Below the pieces are notes generated by a model, which saw only the letters and a list, made by a program, of their open reading frames with translations, was not told the origin of the DNA and did not search any database. Shown here one piece after another: positions 1 through 5,150 of a DNA stretch of 6,008 nucleotides. Position numbers and translations under genes: made by a program. The DNA lies in NCBI GenBank assembly GCA_030619735.1, contig JAUXAV010000072.1, forward strand, positions 1 through 6,008. Reading direction: 5' to 3'. Position 1 is the stretch's first letter. Each line of letters opens with the position of its first letter. The stretch is from Candidatus Aenigmatarchaeota archaeon. Lineage in GTDB: Archaea > Aenigmatarchaeota > Aenigmatarchaeia > QMZP01 > JAUXAV01.

Positions 1-314
1 TGGGGCTTCAGGATTTTAGATATATGGGTGTCCACCAGGGTGCCGGCAAGGGACCTGCATTCCGAGCCCCCGCACCTGAAGCTCGGGGTGAACTCGGAGC
101 AGAACAGGACGTCTATTATCCTCCTGCAGTTCTCAGGGAAATTGGTATAGCCCGTGTCTGTTCTCAGTATGGAAATCAGGGCATTGCCTGTGTAGAGGTT
201 CAAGTAATCCTCCTGGCTCCTGAAGCTCATAAAGGAGGAGAGGAACACCACCACTATTCCGAAGACCAGCAGTATCAGCACGATTGCTATCAGGGTGGTC
301 TGGGCTGTTTTCAT
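1..314 (-). CDS. Single-pass membrane protein, pilin-like N-terminus, Cys-containing (3' end cut by window)
   Basis: Last gene of the minus-strand cluster; it starts at ATG 312-314 and runs off the window, leaving 104 codons. The first residues (MKTAQTTLIAIVLILLVFGI) give a very short N-terminus and a hydrophobic helix at about residues 7-25. The K-x-A/Q junction before it resembles a short archaeal class III prepilin signal, but the +5 Glu is missing. The rest contains four Cys (NCRR, FCSE, RCGG, ECRS), so an oxidised extracytoplasmic domain is plausible. The start overlaps the stop of the upstream gene as ATGA (311-314), which implies translational coupling; a weak GGTG lies about 8 nt upstream. 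I do not recognise a named family. Pilin or pseudopilin-like surface subunit is an inference from topology and context only. Confidence 0.8.
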   Translation of the reverse strand, partial: MKTAQTTLIAIVLILLVFGIVVVFLSSFMSFRSQEDYLNLYTGNALISILRTDTGYTNFPENCRRIIDVLFCSEFTPSFRCGGSECRSLAGTLVDTHISKILKP

Positions 315-823
315 GTTGAAACACCAATCCTTAAGTCTAGAACGCCGAGCTCTGTTTCTCCGCTGACCCTCCTGTAGATATTGACAGGCACGTCATAGCC
401 CAGGAGATTCCCCTGGCTGCAGAAATCCTGGCATATCACCCAGTGGTTGCAGCCGGGGTAATTGGATATGGTGCAGGGCTTTACCTCATCACCCACGAAC
501 AGGACACTGGTTATGTTTATGCAGAGCTTCTCCCCGAATATGGCCTCAATGTCATCGCATTTTGAAACCATAAGCTTTGAGTCGTCAAGCATGTTGTCCT
601 TTTCCGTGAAAAAGTCCGAATGCATGAAGAGGTTTATAAGGGAGAGGGATTTTCCGTATGCCTGGTCAAGCCCCTCCCTCTGGGCTGCCCCGAACTCCCA
701 GCCGAAAAGGAAGAAGACTATTGCCATCACTATCACCACCATGAACAGGGCCAGTATTATGTATTCCAGCATGCCAAACTGCCCGGTTTTGAATCGGGTC
801 TTTCTGGATTTTTTCATTCGCAT
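311..823 (-). CDS. Pilin-like single-pass protein with six cysteines
   Basis: A 170-residue protein. Seven Lys/Arg fall in the first 12 residues, followed by TGQFGMLEYIILALF and a membrane helix at about 21-41. A basic leader, G-Q junction and early Glu resemble archaeal type IV prepilins (compare KGQISLEF), although the Glu is at +6 rather than +5 if cleavage is after Gly14. The mature part has six Cys, four of them clustered near residues 118-134 (KPC, PGC, VIC, DFC), and one N-glycosylation sequon (NIT). I chose ATG 823 because GGAGG ends 7 nt upstream; ATG 817, two codons later, would form a tidy ATGA overlap with the upstream stop. The function is unknown; an exported pilus or pseudopilus subunit is an inference. 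It lies between two other single-pass proteins of the same operon. Confidence 0.85.
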   Translation of the reverse strand: MRMKKSRKTRFKTGQFGMLEYIILALFMVVIVMAIVFFLFGWEFGAAQREGLDQAYGKSLSLINLFMHSDFFTEKDNMLDDSKLMVSKCDDIEAIFGEKLCINITSVLFVGDEVKPCTISNYPGCNHWVICQDFCSQGNLLGYDVPVNIYRRVSGETELGVLDLRIGVST

Positions 824-1857
824 CCCTCTGCCTCCAGTTCCCTGTATTTATTTTTTGCCTGATTGTTCAGGTCCAAGAGTTTTTGGAAATCCCCTGGGTC
901 TGGGTCAGAATCCGTTATGGTTTCAGCAAGCCTGCATATGGAGTCTTCACCAGAGCACAGGATATCCCCTAATTCCCCGTACGTGTCCACGCATTTTTTG
1001 TTCAGGCGCATTAGCTCTGTCCTCTCTGCCTCCTTTTTCGCGGCCATCTGAAGCTCTGAGAAAAGCAGGGAGTTCTTGTATTTGTACAGGGTGTCAGGGC
1101 CCCATAAACTGCCAGAGCCCAGGAGTATGGCGAGAATGTCCAGGGGGTCTGAATAGATGAAGCTGTTATTTTTGTAATATATATAGCCTGTTCCGTTCCC
1201 CAGGGGGCTTACCAGCACGCCGTTTGAGGGCTTCAGGCCCTGGGAGGAGATTATTATCAGGAGATAATTATCAGGGAACTCCCGGGTGCAGAGGCTGAAG
1301 TTCAAATCCCTGGGCTGCCTTATGGCGGAGATGAAATAGTCCCTCTCAACCCCCTCCAGCTCCCTTTCCCCAGTGCAGAAACCTATTGTTATCTGGGGGT
1401 CCTGGCTCTGGGGGAAAATCCCTGCCAAATCCTGCATCAGGCCCCAGTATTCCTGGGAATAGTTCAGGGGGTTGAATACTATCTTCATGGCAGGCAGGGC
1501 GCCTATCCAGTGGAATCTCCACCAGCCAAGGTCCAGGCTCTGCCTGTATATATAGAGATTCTTTCCTGGTTTCAGGAACAGGGGGACATCCATACTGACG
1601 TCCCCTGAAAGGGAAGAAACCTGAGGGGGGTTGTCATACCTGAGGTCACTGAATTTCTCAAATCCTGTAAACCCTGTGGGGATGTCATAGACATAGACAT
1701 TGCGCACGGTGTCCCTGAAGTTATGCATTATGAGCATTTCCTGCTGGCCTGTCTGGAACCAGGCATAAATCCCTGAGAAATTCAGGATTATATAAAAGAA
1801 AAACCCGGCAATAATCAGGCCCATTATTATCTTGAAGACTTGGAATACTGATATCAT
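814..1857 (-). CDS. Large single-pass extracytoplasmic protein with C-terminal helical Cys region
   Basis: A 347-residue protein and the largest of the cluster. A membrane helix covers about residues 4-25 with almost no N-terminal tail, and there is no prepilin-type junction. A long, probably beta-rich domain follows, rich in aromatic residues and with five N-x-S/T sequons (NFS, NYS, NFS, NGT, NNS). From about residue 267 to the end the sequence is charged and helical (QMAAKKEAERTELMRL and beyond), like a helical hairpin or coiled coil. It carries four of the six Cys (KKC, ILC, SIC, EGC). Sequons and an even Cys number fit a domain exposed outside the cell. The start lies 22 bp after the preceding stop, with only a weak AGAGG about 12 nt upstream. 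I recognise no named family; its size suggests a scaffold or tip protein, but that is speculation. Confidence 0.85.
   Translation of the reverse strand: MISVFQVFKIIMGLIIAGFFFYIILNFSGIYAWFQTGQQEMLIMHNFRDTVRNVYVYDIPTGFTGFEKFSDLRYDNPPQVSSLSGDVSMDVPLFLKPGKNLYIYRQSLDLGWWRFHWIGALPAMKIVFNPLNYSQEYWGLMQDLAGIFPQSQDPQITIGFCTGERELEGVERDYFISAIRQPRDLNFSLCTREFPDNYLLIIISSQGLKPSNGVLVSPLGNGTGYIYYKNNSFIYSDPLDILAILLGSGSLWGPDTLYKYKNSLLFSELQMAAKKEAERTELMRLNKKCVDTYGELGDILCSGEDSICRLAETITDSDPDPGDFQKLLDLNNQAKNKYRELEAEGCE
831..835 (-). promoter_or_regulatory. Shine-Dalgarno site deciding start 823
   Basis: GGAGG on the minus strand, 7 nt before ATG 823 and 13 nt before the in-frame ATG 817. It is the clearest ribosome binding site in the window, lies inside the end of the preceding gene, and favours the longer 170-residue product. 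Confidence 0.5.
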
Positions 1858-1879
1858 ATAACATCACTGCCTCTGGAAG

Positions 1880-2350
1880 CTATGCTGGTGAAGGGGCTAT
1901 CTCCACATGCCTCCCCCTGCTTATGAGCATGAGGTCCATTGGGGATTTTGTGCAGAAGCTCTCCGTAACCATTGCCTTTTCTATTGCATAGCCGTTTTCA
2001 TTGCCGTCCTTGAAAAAATAATAAACAGTGTAGTTCATCATCCTTGCCTGGTATTCTATCACATTGTTGCCCTCCCAGCCCTTCTCAGGGTTTGCCCCTG
2101 GGTCAAGGTAGTTGAAGAAGCACACCCTGTCCGTCCCCGGGGTCAGGCTGAATTCAAAGGGTTTTGAGCCCTCTATGGGGAGCCAGTAGACCTCACTGGC
2201 AACAACGTTCCTGAGTGTGTCTATCTGTGCCTTAATCTGGGCCTCCTCTCCTAAGCCCAGGAGGTCTGTTATCATCTTCATTCCCCCTGTCAGTAAAAAG
2301 ACTATAACGATTACGGTGAATATTATTGCGAAAATCATCCCCACATTCAT
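1880..2350 (-). CDS. Small single-pass membrane protein, exported C-terminal domain
   Basis: A 156-residue protein. A hydrophobic helix spans about residues 4-22 (MNVGMIFAIIFTVIVIVFLL), followed by an amphipathic stretch with EEAQIKAQIDTLRNVV, reminiscent of the extended N-terminal helix of pilins. The remainder is a small domain with one sequon (NYT) and two Cys (RVCFF, SFCTK) that could form one disulfide. There is no clear prepilin cleavage motif. The start ATG at 2348-2350 has no Shine-Dalgarno, but a TATA-like box lies 26 nt upstream, so this gene may also be read from a leaderless transcript as well as with the gene before it (42-bp gap). Met5 is an alternative start. The family was not recognised; a minor pilin-like role is inferred from position in the cluster. 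Confidence 0.83.
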   Translation of the reverse strand: MNVGMIFAIIFTVIVIVFLLTGGMKMITDLLGLGEEAQIKAQIDTLRNVVASEVYWLPIEGSKPFEFSLTPGTDRVCFFNYLDPGANPEKGWEGNNVIEYQARMMNYTVYYFFKDGNENGYAIEKAMVTESFCTKSPMDLMLISRGRHVEIAPSPA

Positions 2351-2372
2351 AGTATTTAATTGGTTTTCTTAG

Positions 2373-2380
2373 AATAAAAG
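2373..2380 (-). promoter_or_regulatory. Possible internal TATA-like box in the pilin-like cluster
   Basis: CTTTTATT on the minus strand, centred 26 nt upstream of ATG 2350, in the only sizeable gap (42 bp) of the cluster. The spacing again predicts leaderless transcription. It may allow the genes downstream to be expressed separately from the first pilin-like gene. The motif is weaker than the box at 3060. Confidence 0.35.
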
Positions 2381-2392
2381 GGTTCCCGCGGT

Positions 2393-3037
2393 TCAGGCGC
2401 TTATTGATATCTGGAATGAGCTGAATTTGGGCGCCTTGTTGGGGTCAACCTGGTCAAGGCCGAGGCCGGGCTTGCAGGTGGCAGGGGATATCAGGGGGTT
2501 CATGTAGTATCCGTAGACTGTGAAGCCGTATCTGCCCCCCTTTGAATCCTGTGATGTCTCGAATGAAACCGTGCTCGTGACCACCTTCTGGGAATCAGCA
2601 GGAAGGGTATCAGGGGTTATAAGGAACCATCTCTCCGCGTCCTGCTTTATCTGGGCGAATCCCGGACAGGTGGGGCTCAGGCAGTCCGGGCTGCCGAAAT
2701 ATCCAGAGGAAACCGCGGCATCCACGCTGACGAGCTCTATGTCAATCATATAGCATCTTGCATTAAACTCCTTGTTTTTCAGTATGATTTCAAGGTCTTC
2801 GCCTCCTCCTGGCGGAACCTTTGTGACAGAGGGAAGGGTTACTCCTATGTCCCTGTCCCCTGATGTTATATCGTTCATGAGCTGGGTTTTGGCCTTTGCT
2901 ATCACCTGGGTGGTAAGGCTCTCTATGGATTCGAACATGCCCTGTATCCACATCACGCCGAGGCTTAGAATAAGGACTGCAAGAACAACGACTACAACAA
3001 AGCTTATGCTCAGATTTATGGCTCCCTTATCCCCCAT
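2393..3037 (-). CDS. Pilin-like surface protein, first gene of the cluster
   Basis: A 214-residue protein opening the five-gene cluster. The N-terminus MGDKGAINLSISFVVVVVLA has a short charged leader, a K-G junction and an uninterrupted helix (about residues 9-30), like archaeal class III (type IV) prepilins or archaellin-like proteins, but without the +5 Glu. Residues 31-60 (FESIESLTTQVIAKAKTQL) continue as an amphipathic helix, as in pilin stalks. The rest looks beta-rich with a PPGGGEDLEIIL segment typical of an Ig-like fold, and has four Cys, two in DCLSPTC. The start is supported by a TATA-like box 26 nt upstream (leaderless). It is the most pilin-like member of the cluster and may be a major subunit. 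Function is inferred only from topology; no family was identified. Confidence 0.86.
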   Translation of the reverse strand: MGDKGAINLSISFVVVVVLAVLILSLGVMWIQGMFESIESLTTQVIAKAKTQLMNDITSGDRDIGVTLPSVTKVPPGGGEDLEIILKNKEFNARCYMIDIELVSVDAAVSSGYFGSPDCLSPTCPGFAQIKQDAERWFLITPDTLPADSQKVVTSTVSFETSQDSKGGRYGFTVYGYYMNPLISPATCKPGLGLDQVDPNKAPKFSSFQISISA

Positions 3038-3059
3038 ACAATATAATTGTTTGGGGTTG

Positions 3060-3067
3060 CTTAAAAA
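3060..3067 (-). promoter_or_regulatory. TATA-like box for the pilin-like cluster
   Basis: TTTTTAAG on the minus strand, centred 26 nt upstream of ATG 3037. This is the archaeal TATA-to-start-site distance, so transcription would begin at or next to the start codon (leaderless mRNA), in agreement with the lack of a Shine-Dalgarno there. It is the probable main promoter of the five-gene cluster. Confidence 0.5.
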
Positions 3068-3080
3068 TCCCTATGGTTTT

Positions 3081-3146
3081 CTTCGGATCGTGCCTCGCTG
3101 GCGCGAGACATCTCGTCATCTCTTGCTCCGGTTCGAGATGCCGAAG
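3081..3146. repeat. CpG-rich 66-bp palindromic element overlapping the hef 3' end
   Basis: The element starts CTTCGG and ends CCGAAG. The arm 3134-3146 pairs perfectly over 13 bp with 3081-3086 plus 3109-3115; the 22 nt between those two left pieces contain their own hairpin (CTCGC, loop TGGC, GCGAG, 3094-3107). The apical loop is 18 nt (3116-3133). Nine CpG occur in 66 bp, against two in the 120 bp at 3361-3480. The hef stop codon (3116-3118) and last nine codons lie inside it, and the next gene's TATA box is just beyond. It may be a mobile palindromic repeat of the REP/RPE kind, a transcript-end structure, or both; dispersed copies cannot be checked from one window. Confidence 0.6.
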
Positions 3147-4672
3147 GTCTGGAGGCCTGCCTGATTTCCCCCCTTCCCGGATTTCATGCCGTACAGGACC
3201 CCCTGCATCCTTCTTTCCTTATGGTACGCAGACCATCTGTATGCCTCATCTCTCGTGCCCTTTGTGACCAGGACAATAATCCTGCCTGCTATCTGCCTGC
3301 CCACCCTCCCCCTTCTCTGGATGCTCCGGATTTCAGAGGGGACGGGCTCATAGAATATTGCCAGGTCCATGGAGGGTATATCTAAGCCCTCTTCTCCGAT
3401 AGAGGTGCATGTGAGAATGTTGTAGTCTCCTGCCCTGAAGTCCCTGATAATCCGGACCTGCTCCTTCTGGGTTATGCCCTCCCTCTGGCCCACAAAGACA
3501 ACGGGTTCTGCTCCCTCAAGATTGGAGAGAACATTCACTATCTCCTTTACGCTCTCCCTGTAGTTTGCGAATATTATTATCTTGGAATCAGGCTTCTCCC
3601 TCAATTGGGCGCTTACTATAGTGCAGAGCCTGCTCATCTTTGGGTGGCGGCTGCCTGCCTCCAATAAATTATGGGTAAGGAACATGGCATTGGAAACAGA
3701 TTTGTCATTCAGGAGGCGCTTTGCTGTATTTGTGGTCTCGCCCCTGAGCTTGTTCCAGTATTTCTCCAGGATTCCTATTCCCTGGGTTTCCAGAAGGCCC
3801 AGGGCGTGCTCCAGCTTTATGGCCTGGACCGTGTAGCTCATTCCCAGGAAGGCCTTCTTGTAGCCCTGGTTTATGGATTTTACAAGATGGGCCTGGAGGG
3901 CAAGGAGGTCTTTCTTGCTGACCCTTCTGGTATAGAGGAATCTCCATTTCTTCAGGGCCTCAATCCTATTGCCGTATGCCTTCTTTAACAGGATTCGGAC
4001 CTTTTCAAAGCTCTCTGGCAATTCCACCTCAACCCATTCTATTTTCTTTTCCTTTATATAGGGTATAACGTCCCTGTCCTGCTCTGTCCTGATTTCCACC
4101 TCCTCTGTACCCATATTCTTGCATATCTCCTCTATCTTCTCCCTGGTCCCCCCAGGGGAGGCGGTCAGGGCAAGAATCCTGGGGTTGTCCGCTTCTTCCC
4201 TGTATCTTTTGCTTACATAGGGGTAAGCATAGCGGCCTATGGAATGGTGGGCCTCGTCTATTACCAGGAGCGAGAAGTCCTTAAGGTATAATCTCCCTTT
4301 CTGGAGATCCTTTTCAATTGTCTGGGGGGTTGCAAATATCAGTTTCTTTTCCTGGTAAATTGCCTGCCTTTTTTCAGGCTTTACCATCCCTGTGACCATT
4401 CCGAAATCCTCTTCAGGCAGGGTCATGAAGTCCCTGAAGCTCTTGAAGTGCTGGTTCACCAGGGGCTTTGTGGGGGCCATGACCAGGATTCTGCTCCCTG
4501 GGAATTTCTCCAGCCTCTGGGCTGCCAGGACTATTGCCAGGGGTGTCTTGCCCATGGCCGTGGGCAGGCATACCAGGGTGTCCTTCTTCACTATGGTGCC
4601 CAGTATCTGCTCCTGGTAGAGCCTGGACTCCATCCTGTCCTTCTTTATTAGGGGGTGGGTAACATATTTCAT
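3116..4672 (-). CDS. hef: Hef/FANCM-family helicase, helicase-only form
   Basis: A 518-residue superfamily 2 DNA helicase/translocase of the archaeal Hef (FANCM/XPF) family, which acts on stalled forks and branched DNA. Motif I is LPTAMGKT (36-43), followed by APTKPLV (66-72), ATPQTIE (114-120), DEAH (139-142) and TASPG (170-174). The second RecA-like domain carries IIFANYRE, TSIGEEGLDIP, YEPVPSEIRSIQRRGRVGR (motif VI 452-459) and TKGTRDEAY, matching my recollection of Pyrococcus Hef. The Hef-specific insert (LEHALGLLETQG) lies between the lobes. Full-length euryarchaeal Hef adds an ERCC4-type nuclease and HhH region; here the protein stops about 60 residues after motif VI. Start: ATG 4672, because residues encoded further upstream have no family similarity and cross the intergenic region; ATG 4633 (Met14) is an alternative. 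The C-terminus has a PIP-like QAGLQTF (504-510) and a tail encoded by a palindromic element. Confidence 0.93.
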   Translation of the reverse strand: MKYVTHPLIKKDRMESRLYQEQILGTIVKKDTLVCLPTAMGKTPLAIVLAAQRLEKFPGSRILVMAPTKPLVNQHFKSFRDFMTLPEEDFGMVTGMVKPEKRQAIYQEKKLIFATPQTIEKDLQKGRLYLKDFSLLVIDEAHHSIGRYAYPYVSKRYREEADNPRILALTASPGGTREKIEEICKNMGTEEVEIRTEQDRDVIPYIKEKKIEWVEVELPESFEKVRILLKKAYGNRIEALKKWRFLYTRRVSKKDLLALQAHLVKSINQGYKKAFLGMSYTVQAIKLEHALGLLETQGIGILEKYWNKLRGETTNTAKRLLNDKSVSNAMFLTHNLLEAGSRHPKMSRLCTIVSAQLREKPDSKIIIFANYRESVKEIVNVLSNLEGAEPVVFVGQREGITQKEQVRIIRDFRAGDYNILTCTSIGEEGLDIPSMDLAIFYEPVPSEIRSIQRRGRVGRQIAGRIIVLVTKGTRDEAYRWSAYHKERRMQGVLYGMKSGKGGNQAGLQTFGISNRSKR

Positions 4673-4684
4673 AGATATCGTGGA

Positions 4685-4712
4685 AGCTGCCCGAGCAATG
4701 CGCAGGGCAGCT
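4685..4712. repeat. Perfect 8-bp inverted repeat upstream of hef
   Basis: AGCTGCCC and GGGCAGCT separated by 12 nt. In the hef orientation it would form a GC-rich hairpin ending 13 nt before ATG 4672, within the predicted leader. A GGAG lies at its 5' foot, too far from the ATG to serve as its ribosome binding site. Confidence 0.65.
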
Positions 4713-4722
4713 CCTTTTGGCT

Positions 4723-4747
4723 GAAGCCTTTTCTTGAAAAAGGCTTC
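4723..4747. repeat. Perfect 10-bp inverted repeat in the divergent intergenic region
   Basis: GAAGCCTTTT, a 5-nt spacer (CTTGA), then AAAAGGCTTC. It lies just upstream of the rimB TATA box and across the predicted hef start site. It could be an operator bound by a dimeric regulator, or a hairpin at the very start of the hef transcript. Confidence 0.7.
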
Positions 4748-4750
4748 TAT

Positions 4751-4760
4751 GATATAAATA
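4751..4760 (-). promoter_or_regulatory. Possible TATA-like box for hef
   Basis: TATTTATATC on the minus strand, the same AT-rich block used in the other direction. A start site about 26 nt on would fall near 4729 and give hef a leader of roughly 55-60 nt that includes the inverted repeat at 4685-4712. The shared block suggests a compact bidirectional promoter. Confidence 0.35.
4752..4760 (+). promoter_or_regulatory. TATA box for the rimB-rimK pair
   Basis: ATATAAATA centred 25 nt upstream of ATG 4781, within an AT-rich stretch. It predicts a start site at or beside the ATG (leaderless); no Shine-Dalgarno precedes the gene. Confidence 0.5.
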
Positions 4761-4780
4761 ATTAATAAGAATATAATAGT

Positions 4781-5149
4781 ATGGCGAAAAAGGTCCTGGG
4801 CGTTGTGGAGAATGTAACGGTTATAGGAGAAAAGGAGGAGGAAGAGGTAAGGGCGATAATTGATACAGGGGCCAAGCTCAATTCCCTGGATATAGGGCTT
4901 GCCAGAAGGATATGGGTGGGCGAGCCCATAAGGACCATGAAGGTCAAGAACCCCTCCCTGAAGGGTTATGTGAGAAGGCCTGTCGTTAAAATCAGGATTA
5001 GGCTGAAGGGCAGGGTCTTTGATACAGAGGCCAATCTCCAGGACAGGAAGCATATGAAATTCCCTGTCATAATAGGAAGGAACCTGCTTGCAGGAAACTA
5101 TTTAGTGGACCCTGAGATTGGAAAGGAAGCAGTAGCAAGGGGGCAGTAG
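4781..5149 (+). CDS. rimB: Retropepsin-like protease, RimB / 'ATP-dependent zinc protease' family
   Basis: A 122-residue protein of the family historically named ATP-dependent zinc protease (Pfam PF05618), now viewed as single-domain aspartic proteases; in Pseudomonas the member RimB works with RimK on ribosomal protein S6. The active-site motif is IIDTGAKLNSL (26-36), with Asp28 the predicted catalytic residue; one Asp per chain implies a homodimer. The second hallmark is LQDRKHMKFPVIIGRNLL (86-103), resembling DRSxMxYPxLIGR in bacterial relatives. No signal peptide, so probably cytoplasmic. The start ATG 4781 has no Shine-Dalgarno but a TATA box centred 25 nt upstream, consistent with leaderless initiation. 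It is one base away from a RimK-type ligase, the pairing known for this family. The symbol is by analogy; the archaeal substrate is unknown. Confidence 0.88.
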   Translation: MAKKVLGVVENVTVIGEKEEEEVRAIIDTGAKLNSLDIGLARRIWVGEPIRTMKVKNPSLKGYVRRPVVKIRIRLKGRVFDTEANLQDRKHMKFPVIIGRNLLAGNYLVDPEIGKEAVARGQ

Positions 5150-5150
5150 A

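Noticed and set aside
24..377. 117-codon open frame on the plus strand
   Set aside because: Antisense to the truncated pilin-like gene and the end of the one before it; the translation lacks any recognisable feature, whereas the minus frame has a membrane helix and ATGA coupling.
815..817. ATG 817 as the start of the 168-residue version of the six-Cys protein
   Set aside because: It would give a neat ATGA overlap, but the GGAGG site is better spaced for ATG 823; the choice is not certain.
462..1160. 232-codon open frame on the plus strand
   Set aside because: Antisense to two overlapping minus-strand genes with clear membrane-protein features, and its own product shows no domain-like character.
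3094..3107. Simple intrinsic terminator after hef
   Set aside because: The hairpin is not followed directly by a T-run on the minus strand; the nearest T5 is about 30 nt further and serves as the next gene's TATA-like box.
3126..3146. GGTTCGAG resembling a tRNA T-arm / B box
   Set aside because: No acceptor, D or anticodon arm can be built around it; it lies in the hef 3' end and is explained by the palindromic element.
4673..5053. Extension of the hef reading frame upstream to 5053 on the minus strand
   Set aside because: The added 127 residues have no Hef similarity, cross the promoter region and lie antisense to the well-supported protease gene; the Hef family begins near ATG 4672.
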